64,000 nucleotides of DNA, from contig NZ_VOIR01000015.1 of assembly GCF_007923295.1 (NCBI RefSeq), forward strand, positions 76,161-140,160, read 5' to 3'. This stretch comes from Agrococcus sediminis (GTDB taxonomy: Bacteria > Actinomycetota > Actinomycetes > Actinomycetales > Microbacteriaceae). Shown piece after piece: positions 1-6,907 of this stretch (position 1 is its first letter; the number at the start of each line of letters is the position of its first letter). The position numbers and the translations under genes are program-made. The notes below the pieces were generated by a model, which worked only from the letters and a program-made list of their open reading frames with translations, searched no databases and was not told the origin of the DNA.

Positions 1-1
1 C

Positions 2-262
2 GACGCGTTCGTGATCGTCGACGAGGCGCAGTCGCTCGAGCGCAACGTGCTGCTGACGGTGCTGAGCCGCATCGGCCAGAACTCGCGCGTCGTGCTCACG
101 CACGACGTCGCGCAGCGCGACAACCTGCGGGTCGGCCGCCACGACGGCGTCGCGAGCGTCATCGAGACGCTCAAGGGCAACGAGCTCTTCGGGCACATCA
201 CGCTCACCCGCAGCGAGCGCTCGCGCATCGCCGCGCTCGTGACGAGCCTGCTGGAGGGCTGA
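2..262 (+). CDS. PhoH-family ATPase, C-terminal fragment
   Basis: This is the 3' end of a gene whose start lies left of the window; the frame is open from base 2 and stops at 262. The fragment begins inside a Walker-B-like segment ([11 protein letters not shown]) and continues with [14 protein letters not shown] and then [19 protein letters not shown]. This is the usual end of PhoH-like P-loop ATPases, including the actinobacterial forms that carry an N-terminal PIN domain. The family is linked to RNA metabolism and ribosome quality control, with the PIN domain as the probable nuclease. The N-terminal half is not visible, so the PIN-PhoH architecture is inferred. No partner follows in the same operon; a nested palindrome lies directly downstream. 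Confidence 0.8.
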   Translation, partial: DAFVIVDEAQSLERNVLLTVLSRIGQNSRVVLTHDVAQRDNLRVGRHDGVASVIETLKGNELFGHITLTRSERSRIAALVTSLLEG

Positions 263-272
263 GCGCCGCCCA

Positions 273-336
273 CGCCGACCCGTTCCACCCTGCTGGACCC
301 GGTGCACCGGGTCGGTGGCGGTGGAACGGGTCGGCG
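273..336. repeat. Nested palindrome, possible terminator of the phoH-like gene
   Basis: A 17-bp perfect inverted repeat (273-289 against 320-336, core CCCGTTCCACC) encloses a perfect 18-bp palindrome at 296-313 (GACCCGGTGCACCGGGTC). It starts 11 bases after a stop codon and has no T-tract. A terminator or mRNA-stabilising hairpin is the simplest reading. The two-level structure is more elaborate than a plain terminator. Confidence 0.6.
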
Positions 337-379
337 GCGCGGGTGCACGGATGCGCGGGCGCGCGTGGGCGGGCACGGC

Positions 380-391
380 TAGCGTGGCCGC
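380..391 (+). promoter_or_regulatory. Leaderless -10 box (TAGCGT)
   Basis: TAGCGT at 380-385 is followed by 6 bases and then ATG at 392. This spacing places transcription start at or next to the start codon. I see no convincing -35 hexamer. Confidence 0.5.
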
Positions 392-1450
392 ATGGCCGCT
401 CCGAGGTCGCTGACCGCAGCTCAGGCGCGCCGCATGCGCATCGCCGCGCAGGAGGTGCGCGGCTCGCAGCGCGCGCCGGCCGACGCCGTGCGCCGCATGG
501 TCGCGATGCAGGGGCAGGACCTGCCGCAGGTGCTGCGCGCGATCGCGATCCGCTCGGCACCCGGCACGGGGCTCGCCGAGGTGCGCGCCGCCTTCGACGC
601 GGGCGAGCTCGTGCGATCGTGGGCGATGCGCGGCACCCTCTTCGTCGCGACCCCCGACGACCTCGCGGTGCTGCACGCCGCGACCGTCGATCGCCTGCGG
701 CCGCAGGAGTGGCGCATGTGCGCGTCGCGCGGCATCGACGCGCCGACCGCCGACGCGGCCGTGGCCGTGCTGCGCGAGGTGCTCGCGCCGGGACCCGTCG
801 CGCGACGCGCGCTGCTGGCGGCGTGGGAGGCGGCGGGCATCGCGACGGGCGGCGGGCGCGGCTACCACCTGCTGGCGCTCTCGGCCTACGACGGGCTCGT
901 GCGCTTCGGGCCGTTCGAGGGCGCCGAGCAGCTGCTCGTCGGCGGGCCGCCGCCCGAGGTGCGCGAGCCCGCCGCCGCGCTCGACGAGGCGCTCGCCCGC
1001 TGGGCGGCGGCGCGCGGCCCCGCGCGGGCCGACGACGCGGCGTGGTGGACGGGACTGCCCAAGCGGCCCGTCCGCGCGGCGCTCGAGCGCGCATCCGACC
1101 CCGATCGCCGCGTGCTCGACCGGGTGCTGGTCGAGGGTGTCGAGATGCTCGTGGCGGCCGGGGCCGCCGAGGCGCCGCGCTCAGGGGTCGTGCTCGTGCC
1201 CGGGTTCGACGAGTGGCTGCTGGGCTACGGCGACCGCTCGCTCGCAGTGAGCGGGGCGGCGATGCAGGCGATCGTGCCGGGCGGCAACGGCGTCTTCCGG
1301 CCGGTGGTGCTCGTCGACGGCGTCGCGGTCGGCACGTGGCGACTGCCCGCCGGCGGCCGCGGCGAGCCGGTGCTCGAGCTCGTCGCGCCCGTGCCGCCGC
1401 GCACGCTCGCGGCGATCGAGGCGGCGCTGCGGCGCTGGCCGCACCGCTGA
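392..1450 (+). CDS. Winged-helix DNA-binding protein, AlkZ/YcaQ-like DNA glycosylase family
   Basis: A 352-residue cytosolic protein of the HTH_42 (DUF1006, COG3214) family. These proteins are built from tandem winged helices, and characterised members (AlkZ, E. coli YcaQ) are DNA glycosylases that excise bulky alkylated bases or unhook interstrand crosslinks. Residues 38-44 read VAMQGQD, matching the position and QxQ form of the AlkZ catalytic motif (Q40, Q42). Residues 68-80 (ELVRSWAMRGTLF) match the conserved strand/helix after it. The ATG at 392 is set by a TAGCGT box 6 bases upstream, and nothing in-frame upstream looks coding. The gene stands alone, with the convergent anti-sigma gene ending 7 bases later. 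Glycosylase activity is inferred from the family; many members are untested. Confidence 0.75.
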   Translation: MAAPRSLTAAQARRMRIAAQEVRGSQRAPADAVRRMVAMQGQDLPQVLRAIAIRSAPGTGLAEVRAAFDAGELVRSWAMRGTLFVATPDDLAVLHAATVDRLRPQEWRMCASRGIDAPTADAAVAVLREVLAPGPVARRALLAAWEAAGIATGGGRGYHLLALSAYDGLVRFGPFEGAEQLLVGGPPPEVREPAAALDEALARWAAARGPARADDAAWWTGLPKRPVRAALERASDPDRRVLDRVLVEGVEMLVAAGAAEAPRSGVVLVPGFDEWLLGYGDRSLAVSGAAMQAIVPGGNGVFRPVVLVDGVAVGTWRLPAGGRGEPVLELVAPVPPRTLAAIEAALRRWPHR

Positions 1451-1456
1451 GCGGGC

Positions 1457-2254
1457 TCAGCCGCCGAGCGCGCCCCGCCAGACGCTGTTGCCGCTGTGCG
1501 TCGGGTCGCCGTCGTACGGCTCGACCGACACGTCGACGATCGGGTAGGCGGCCAGGTCGAGGTCGGCCGGCAGCGCGAGCTGCGTCGTCTCGCGGTCCAT
1601 GACGCCGAGGCTCACCATCTGCTGCGCGTCGGCGTCGAGCAGCCAGACGTCGAGGTAGCCGTCGACCTCGGGCAGCGCGTCGACGTCGACGACGAGCAGG
1701 CGCTGGCCGTCCTGCTCGACGACCTCGGCGCGCGCGGGCGTCACGCTCGGGCCGAGCTCGCCGAGCGGGTCGAGCGTCGCCTCCGAGACGCCGATCGAGC
1801 GCGGCTCGCCGGTGAGCTGGGTCACGACGACGACGGCCGCGCTCGCCGCGACCGCGGCCGAGGCGGCGCAGGCCGCGATGAGCGCGCCGGCGCTGAAGCG
1901 GCGGCGGCGTCGGCGGGCGACGTCGATCGAGGTGACCTCCGCGCCCTCCTCGAGGCCTCGGGCGGCGCCGGACGACGGCGTGAAGGGCAGTGCCGGGGGC
2001 ACCGCGGATGCGCCGGCCGTCGCGGGAGCCTCGGCGTCGGCGGGCAGGTCGGTCGCGATCTCGGCCGCGATGCGATCCCAGACGCCCGCCGGCGGCGGCA
2101 GCGCCGGCAGGTCGGCGAGCCGGAAGCGGTCGGCCGTGGAGCGCAGCGAGTCGACCTCGGACCGGCACGCGGGGCAGTCGTCGAGGTGCGGGGCGCCGTC
2201 GGCGGCCTCGCCGAGGGCGAGCGCGGCGAGCGTCTCGTCAGGCAGATGCTGCAT
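1457..2254 (-). CDS. Anti-sigma factor, RskA-like with zinc-binding N-terminus
   Basis: A 265-residue single-pass membrane anti-sigma factor. The N-terminus has the ZAS-type pattern H23-x3-C27-x2-C30 (HLDDCPAC), which would hold the sigma factor in the cytosol. A basic stretch (RRRRRR near 115-119) precedes a membrane segment at about 122-147. The outer part contains the RskA C-terminal pattern (VDVDALPEVDGYLDVWLLDA...LPADLDL). It overlaps the end of the sigma gene by 17 bases, so the two are translationally coupled. Known RskA proteins release SigK after regulated intramembrane proteolysis in response to the envelope or redox state. The signal sensed here cannot be read from the sequence. 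Confidence 0.88.
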   Translation of the reverse strand: MQHLPDETLAALALGEAADGAPHLDDCPACRSEVDSLRSTADRFRLADLPALPPPAGVWDRIAAEIATDLPADAEAPATAGASAVPPALPFTPSSGAARGLEEGAEVTSIDVARRRRRRFSAGALIAACAASAAVAASAAVVVVTQLTGEPRSIGVSEATLDPLGELGPSVTPARAEVVEQDGQRLLVVDVDALPEVDGYLDVWLLDADAQQMVSLGVMDRETTQLALPADLDLAAYPIVDVSVEPYDGDPTHSGNSVWRGALGG

Positions 2255-2807
2255 GCGTCTCCTCCCATCGGTCCCTCAGTCGTCGCAGTGCCCGCGACAG
2301 GTGGCTCTTCACGGTGCCGACCGGCATCGCGAGCGAATCGGCGATCCAGGCGGTCGAGCGGTCCTCCAGCACGGCGAGCCGCACGATGGTGCGCTGGGGC
2401 TCGCCGATGTGCTCGAGCTCCTCCTGCACCGTCAGCGAATCCTGCACCGCGTCGAGCACCGGGTCCCCCTCACCTCGATCGAGCGCTCCTGCGAGCGTCT
2501 CCGGATCCACGGCCAGCTCGCTCGCCGAGCGCGCCTTCCAGTGGTCGGCGATCCGCCGCCGGGCGATCGTGACGATCCACGCCCCGAGCGGACCCGAGGC
2601 GGGGTCGTACGACTGCCGCGACCGCCACACCGACACGAACGTCTGCTGCACGACGTCCTCGGCGTCGTGCGCCGGCATCGCCCGGCACGCGAGCGCGTAG
2701 ACCAGGCCGCCCCAGCGCTCGTACGCCTGCCGCAGCACCTCCGGCGAGGCGTCCTCGGCGAAGGCGCGTGACAGCACCTCGACCTCCGACGCCTCCTCGC
2801 TCGACAC
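2238..2807 (-). CDS. ECF RNA polymerase sigma factor (SigK-like)
   Basis: A 189-residue sigma-70 family factor with only regions 2 and 4. Region 2 shows DAEDVVQQTFVSVWR and region 4 ends with the recognition helix MPVGTVKSHLSRALRRLR. The adjoining RskA-like anti-sigma gene places it in the SigK-like ECF group. The GTG start at 2807 is supported by a TACGTT -10 box exactly 6 bases upstream, making the transcript leaderless and separate from the sortase gene 48 bases upstream. Targets are unknown, but the neighbouring sortase and DUF4397 genes are obvious candidates because SigK-type factors often control adjacent secreted proteins. Confidence 0.88.
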   Translation of the reverse strand: MSSEEASEVEVLSRAFAEDASPEVLRQAYERWGGLVYALACRAMPAHDAEDVVQQTFVSVWRSRQSYDPASGPLGAWIVTIARRRIADHWKARSASELAVDPETLAGALDRGEGDPVLDAVQDSLTVQEELEHIGEPQRTIVRLAVLEDRSTAWIADSLAMPVGTVKSHLSRALRRLRDRWEETHAASA

Positions 2808-2819
2808 GGCCAGAACGTA
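2808..2819 (-). promoter_or_regulatory. Leaderless -10 box (TACGTT) of the sigma gene
   Basis: On the minus strand TACGTT (2819-2814) is followed by 6 bases and the GTG start at 2807. No clear -35 element was found, so autoregulation by the ECF factor cannot be read directly. Confidence 0.5.
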
Positions 2820-2854
2820 TCACCCTCTCCGCGCGGTCATGGGCCGCCACCCGG

Positions 2855-3598
2855 TCACGAGGCATCGGGCACGGCCGTGACGACGATGTTGTCCTCGTAG
2901 GCGCCCGCGGCCGCGTCCCACTCGCCGCCGCACGTGATGAGGCGCAGCACGTGGTCGCCGTCGCGGGCGAAGATCGCGTCGAGCGGCAGCTCGTCCTTCG
3001 AGAGCTGCTCGACGCTCGTGATGCGGTATCGCAGCTGCTCGCCCGAGGCCGTCGTGATCTCGACCGACTCGCCCGGGACCGCATCCAGGATCTCCGACAT
3101 GGGCGCCGGGCCCCGGTCGCTGTCGACGTGCGCGGCGAGCACCGAGGAGCCCTCGGTCGCGCCGGGCTCCGGCCCGAAGCGGTACCAGCCCACCTCGCGC
3201 ACGAGCTCGGGCACATCCATCTGGCCGTCCTCGCGCACCCCGACCGGGATGACGTCGAGCGCGAGGCCCACGGAGGGCACGCGCACCTCGGTCGGCGCGT
3301 CGACTGCCGCCGCCGCGCCAGGGGAGGCGTCGCGCGTGCCGACGCCGGTCGGCACGGCCGCCGCCTGCGCCTCGCTCGTCGCGTCGGGCGACGCGGCGGG
3401 GGTCGGCGCAGCCGTGGCCGGGGCGCCCACGGTCGACGCCGACGGCTCGACCGGCCGCGGGATCAGCTGCCAGATGCCGAAGGCCGCCGCGCCCACTGCG
3501 GCGACCGCCGCGACGAGCGCCACGGCGCGACGCCGCCGTGCGCGCCGAGCGGGCTCCCGCCGCGTGGTGCGCGGCGAGAGCCCGTCGGTGGTGCGCAT
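2855..3598 (-). CDS. Class F sortase
   Basis: A 247-residue transpeptidase acting outside the membrane. The N-terminus is basic (TRREPARRARRRR), followed by one membrane segment (about 26-45), a Pro/Ala/Thr-rich linker, then a sortase domain from about residue 105. The active-site His is H157 (LAAHVDSD) and the nucleophile is C223 (LRLITCGG), both in class F positions. In the following motif, where class F enzymes usually read YRDNVVV, this protein reads YEDNIVV; if the alignment holds, the catalytic Arg is replaced by Glu at 235. The start codon lies 2 bases after the stop of the DUF4397 gene, so the two form an operon. The likely substrate is that neighbour. Sortase fold is well supported; activity is less certain. 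Confidence 0.88.
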   Translation of the reverse strand: MRTTDGLSPRTTRREPARRARRRRAVALVAAVAAVGAAAFGIWQLIPRPVEPSASTVGAPATAAPTPAASPDATSEAQAAAVPTGVGTRDASPGAAAAVDAPTEVRVPSVGLALDVIPVGVREDGQMDVPELVREVGWYRFGPEPGATEGSSVLAAHVDSDRGPAPMSEILDAVPGESVEITTASGEQLRYRITSVEQLSKDELPLDAIFARDGDHVLRLITCGGEWDAAAGAYEDNIVVTAVPDAS

Positions 3599-3600
3599 GA

Positions 3601-4410
3601 TCAGCCGCGCTCCTTGGCGAGGCGCTGCTGGCGCACCGCGACGGTGGCCAGGCCGAGCGCCGCCGCGAAGGCGAGCAGGGCCGTCAGGGCCGACTGCTGC
3701 GCGTTGCCACCGAGGCCCGAGGGCACGCCGCTCGGGGCGCTGTGCGCCTCGACCGTCTGCACCGCGAGTGCCAGGTTGCCGTCCTCGGCGCTGCCCCACG
3801 CGGTCACGATGGTGTTCACGCCCTCGGCGAGGTCGAGGTCGGCCGGGCCGATGGCGACGTCGGAGGTGCCGGTGAGCACCACGTCGGCCGAGACGGTGCC
3901 GGCTGCGGTCTCGAGCGAGGCCCCATCCGGGTTCGACAGGCCCTCGACGACGACGCTCTCGTTCGCGCGGACGTCGACGGTGGGCGCGGCGGCCAGGTGG
4001 CGCACGGTGAGGCGGGCCTCGCCCGCGGCGACGGGCTCGGTGTCGTTCGCGAACGCGCCGAGGGTCGGGTCGCCGCTCTCGGTCAGGTGCGCGACGAGCG
4101 TCAGGTTGGCGCCGCCGGGCACCTCGACGCCCATGGCCTCGATGGCAGGCTCGCCCGAGTCGGGGGTCTCGCCGTCGGCGAAGACCTGGATGTCGTAGCT
4201 GCCTGCGGCGAGCATCATCGGGTCGGTGAGGGTGCCGGGCTCGAAGTCGCTGATGGCCTCCTCGCCATTGATGTAGACGTCGACCGTGAGCCCCGGGACG
4301 CCGTGCAGCACCGAGACGGTGGACTCGTGGTCCGCCGCGAACGCGGGCGCACCGCCGAGGGTCGCCAGAGCGAGAGCGGCGCCGGCGCCGATCGCGAGCT
4401 TGCGCTTCAT
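3601..4410 (-). CDS. DUF4397 secreted surface protein with C-terminal membrane anchor
   Basis: A 269-residue exported protein of unknown function. It begins with a Sec signal peptide (MKRKLAIGAGAALALATLGG, cleaved near APAFA-AD), then two DUF4397 repeats (first VSVLHGVPGLTVDVYING, second LTVRHLAAAPTVDVRAN), a short linker, a hydrophobic helix at about 240-259 and a basic tail (RQQRLAKERG). The tail is shaped like a cell-wall sorting signal, but no LPXTG is present; the residues before the helix are VPSGLGG (229-235). The ATG at 4410 is preceded by AAGGAG with good spacing. The sortase follows after 2 bases. The leader holds a 7-bp hairpin (4431-4447). DUF4397 domains are beta-sandwich-like extracellular modules without a known reaction. 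Confidence 0.8.
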   Translation of the reverse strand: MKRKLAIGAGAALALATLGGAPAFAADHESTVSVLHGVPGLTVDVYINGEEAISDFEPGTLTDPMMLAAGSYDIQVFADGETPDSGEPAIEAMGVEVPGGANLTLVAHLTESGDPTLGAFANDTEPVAAGEARLTVRHLAAAPTVDVRANESVVVEGLSNPDGASLETAAGTVSADVVLTGTSDVAIGPADLDLAEGVNTIVTAWGSAEDGNLALAVQTVEAHSAPSGVPSGLGGNAQQSALTALLAFAAALGLATVAVRQQRLAKERG

Positions 4411-4567
4411 GGTGATCTCCTTGCTGTCTGCGGCGCACCGTGCGCCGTCCGCCCCCATATCGGAGCGGCACCCCGGATCGGTTGCAGCGACGCCGACTTC
4501 GTGCATCCCGGGCGTGTCGCGGGCCCGCATGCTTGCCTCCGACCCGGGCGTGCACGATGCTCTGAGC

Positions 4568-5146
4568 ATGCTCGCCCGCATCCCCACCGGATGGCTCGCC
4601 ACCGGCCTCGCCGCCCTGCTCGCGCTCGCCGTCGTCGGCATCCCGGTGCTCCGCGCGCAGGCGCTCGACGCCGCGGAGGGCGGGGCGCGCTGGGCCGACG
4701 CGGTGGGGGATGCGCTCGGCAGCCCGGGCATCGCGATCATCGCCGCGCTGTGCGCCGCGATCGCGCTGCTGACCGTCGTCGTCGCGCAGCAGCAGCTGCG
4801 CCGCGATGCACTCGAGGAGGGCGGGGCGGAGGTCGTCGCCGCCTGGCGCCCGGTCGAGCGCGTCGCGTCGCTCGCGGTCGTCGGCGTGATGGGCGACATC
4901 GTCGCCGCGGTCGTCGGCATCGGCATGCAGCCGCTGTGGCTCACGTGGCCGGTCGAGGGGGAGTCGCCGCTCGTGGTGCTCCCGACGGTGCTCGTGCTGC
5001 TCGCCGGGCCCGTGCTCGGTGCGGTCTCGCTCGTGATGGCCCGCCGCGCCCGGCGCTCGCTGCACGACGCCGCGGAGGCGCGCGAGCTCGAGCGCCGCAC
5101 CCGCCATGCGGTCACCGGCATGCGCCACCACGAGCCCACGCGCTGA
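4568..5146 (+). CDS. Hypothetical four-helix membrane protein
   Basis: I do not recognise this 192-residue protein. It has four predicted hydrophobic helices (about 7-28, 53-76, 95-120 and 135-157), followed by a basic/acidic cytosolic tail (RRARRSLHDAAEARELERR). No catalytic motif is visible. The ATG at 4568 sits directly before the first helix (LARIPTGWLATGL); an in-frame ATG at 4530 would add 13 non-hydrophobic residues and cannot be excluded. It is divergent from the DUF4397-sortase operon, the two sharing a 157-base upstream region. A link with envelope biology is guilt by association only. Confidence 0.55.
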   Translation: MLARIPTGWLATGLAALLALAVVGIPVLRAQALDAAEGGARWADAVGDALGSPGIAIIAALCAAIALLTVVVAQQQLRRDALEEGGAEVVAAWRPVERVASLAVVGVMGDIVAAVVGIGMQPLWLTWPVEGESPLVVLPTVLVLLAGPVLGAVSLVMARRARRSLHDAAEARELERRTRHAVTGMRHHEPTR

Positions 5147-5197
5147 GCGGACCCGACCCGCTGTGGAGAGCGGGCGCGGCGGGCCGGGCGCCGTGGC

Positions 5198-5209
5198 TAC
5201 CGTGGCCGC
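5198..5209 (+). promoter_or_regulatory. Leaderless -10 box (TACCGT)
   Basis: TACCGT at 5198-5203 is followed by 6 bases and GTG at 5210, which fixes the start of the prepilin peptidase gene. Confidence 0.5.
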
Positions 5210-5776
5210 GTGATGAGCACCATGACCGCCGCAGCCGCGCCGCCGCAGCTGCGGGCGCCGCTGCGGCTGCGGCCGGTCGACGCGCTCGGGCTGCCGCTCG
5301 CAGCGGCGACCGCGTGGGCGCTCGCCGTCGGGGGAGCGGATGCGGCGGCCGTCGTCGCACTCGCGGCCGCAGCGCTCGTGGCACCGGCGCTCACCCGCAC
5401 CGACCTCGCGGAGCGGCGGCTCCCGAACGCGCTCACGCTGCCGCTGCTCGCGGTCGCGGTTGTCGCGTGCGCCGCCCGGCTCGCCGTCGGCGACCTCGCG
5501 CCGCTCGTGGGCCTCCCGTGCTGCGCGCTCCTGCTCGGCATGGCGGTCGCGGGAGGCATGGGGATGGGCGATGTGAAGCTCGGCGGCGGGCTCGCGCTCG
5601 CGACCGCGACGCTCGGCTGGGCCGCGCCGCTCGCCGGCCTCGGCGCATCCGTCGTCGTCGGAGGCATCGCCGGCGCGCTCGCGCTCGCGACAGGCCGGCG
5701 CTCGGTCGCGTTCGGGCCGTGGCTGCTCGTCGGGCATGCGCTCGTCGTCGTCGCGGTGCTGCTCGACGCCCTGTGA
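5210..5776 (+). CDS. Prepilin peptidase, A24 family (TadV/CpaA-like)
   Basis: A 188-residue polytopic aspartic peptidase that would cut type IV prepilin-like signal peptides at the inner face of the membrane. Both catalytic aspartates are visible: D65 in TRTDLAERRLPN and D121 in the GMGD signature (GMGMGDVKLGGG). It lacks the N-terminal methyltransferase domain of full PilD, as do the shorter TadV/CpaA forms used for Flp/Tad pili. No pilin or Tad genes lie in this window, so its substrates are elsewhere. The GTG start is supported by the TACCGT box 6 bases upstream; an ATG at 5213 is an alternative. Confidence 0.88.
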   Translation: MMSTMTAAAAPPQLRAPLRLRPVDALGLPLAAATAWALAVGGADAAAVVALAAAALVAPALTRTDLAERRLPNALTLPLLAVAVVACAARLAVGDLAPLVGLPCCALLLGMAVAGGMGMGDVKLGGGLALATATLGWAAPLAGLGASVVVGGIAGALALATGRRSVAFGPWLLVGHALVVVAVLLDAL

Positions 5777-5907
5777 CGCCGAGGCAGGAGCCGAGGCCCC
5801 TGGGAGCCGAGGCCTCTGTGACGCCGCATGACGCGGTGATTCGCCGACCGCGGCGGCCGGTTCCTAGTGTGGGAGGCATCCCCCAGCACTTCTGAAGGAG
5901 CCCCACC

Positions 5908-6801
5908 ATGCCTGCTCGTCGCATCCGCCCCATCGCCCTCGTCGGCACCCTCGGCCTCGCCGCGGCCCTCGTCGGCTGCAGCGCCTCCGGCGGCGAGGGC
6001 GCCGCGCTCGGCACCGCCGAGAACCCCGTCGACCTCGGCGTCGTCGGCGCGGCCGAGCCGTACTGGGCCGCCTTCGAGGAGGCCGTGGAGGCCGAGGGCA
6101 TCGAGCTCGAGATCCACGACTTCACCGACTACAACCAGCCGAACCCCGCCACGAGCGAGGGCGAGCTCGACGTCAACCAGTTCCAGCACATCATCTACCT
6201 CGCCAACTACAACGTGCAGGCCGGTGACGACCTGCAGCCGATCGGCTCCACCGCGATCTACCCGATCGGGCTCTACTCCGACAAGCACGAGTCGGTCGAG
6301 GAGATCCCCGACGGCGCCGAGGTGATCGTGCCCAACGACGACACCAACCAGGCGCGCGGCCTGCTCGTGCTGCAGTCGGCCGGGCTCGTCGCCCTGCAGG
6401 ACGGCGGGAGCCCCTACTCGACCGTCGAGGACGTCATCGAGGAGGAGTCGCGAGTCACGGTGCGCGCGGTCGACGCCGCGCTGACCGCGACGTCGCTGCC
6501 CGACGTCGCCGCCGCGATCATCAACAACGACTTCATCACCGACGCCGGCATCGACCCGGCCGACGCGATCGCGCAGGACGACCCGGCCGACCCCGCCGCG
6601 CAGCCCTACATCAACGTCTTCGCGACGACGGCCGAGCTCGCCGACGACGAGGTGCTGCAGCGCCTGGTCGAGATCTACCAGACGAACGAGGAGGTCCAGG
6701 CCGGCGCGCTCGAGGCCTCCGGCGGCACCGCCGTGCTCGTGCAGACGCCCGCCGAGGAGCTGCAGTCGGCACTCGAGGCCGTCGAGGGCGAGCTGCAGTA
6801 G
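5908..6801 (+). CDS. metQ: Methionine ABC transporter substrate-binding lipoprotein
   Basis: A 297-residue lipoprotein of the NlpA/MetQ family that captures methionine outside the membrane and delivers it to MetI. The signal peptide ends in a lipobox LVGC with lipidated C24. Family features include VVGAAEPYW, the ligand segment DVNQFQHIIYL and the VPNDDTNQARGL loop, conserved in MetQ proteins. GAAGGAG lies a few bases before the ATG. A TAGTGT box at 5865-5870 is a plausible -10. metN and metI follow, giving a complete MetQNI importer. The leader is about 30 nt, too short for a SAM riboswitch. Substrate could include methionine derivatives. Confidence 0.93.
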   Translation: MPARRIRPIALVGTLGLAAALVGCSASGGEGAALGTAENPVDLGVVGAAEPYWAAFEEAVEAEGIELEIHDFTDYNQPNPATSEGELDVNQFQHIIYLANYNVQAGDDLQPIGSTAIYPIGLYSDKHESVEEIPDGAEVIVPNDDTNQARGLLVLQSAGLVALQDGGSPYSTVEDVIEEESRVTVRAVDAALTATSLPDVAAAIINNDFITDAGIDPADAIAQDDPADPAAQPYINVFATTAELADDEVLQRLVEIYQTNEEVQAGALEASGGTAVLVQTPAEELQSALEAVEGELQ

Positions 6802-6815
6802 CGCTCTGGAGCTGA

Positions 6816-6877
6816 CGGCGGCGGCCATTGCTGGCCGCCGCCGCGACGCCAGCGCCGACGCCCGTCCCGGGCGTCGG
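6816..6877 (+). other. Two tandem hairpins between metQ and metN
   Basis: A 12-bp perfect stem with loop TTGC (6816-6827 against 6832-6843) is followed by a 10-bp perfect stem with a 3-base loop (6855-6864 against 6868-6877). There is no T-tract. In importer operons such intergenic hairpins often stabilise the upstream mRNA so that binding protein exceeds ATPase and permease; this role is inferred here. Confidence 0.6.
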
Positions 6878-6907
6878 ACCACGTGCCAGCGAACGAGAGG
6901 AAGCGAA

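Noticed and set aside
5777-5907. SAM riboswitch upstream of metQ
   Set aside because: The likely transcript leader is only about 30 nt and no S-box helices are visible.
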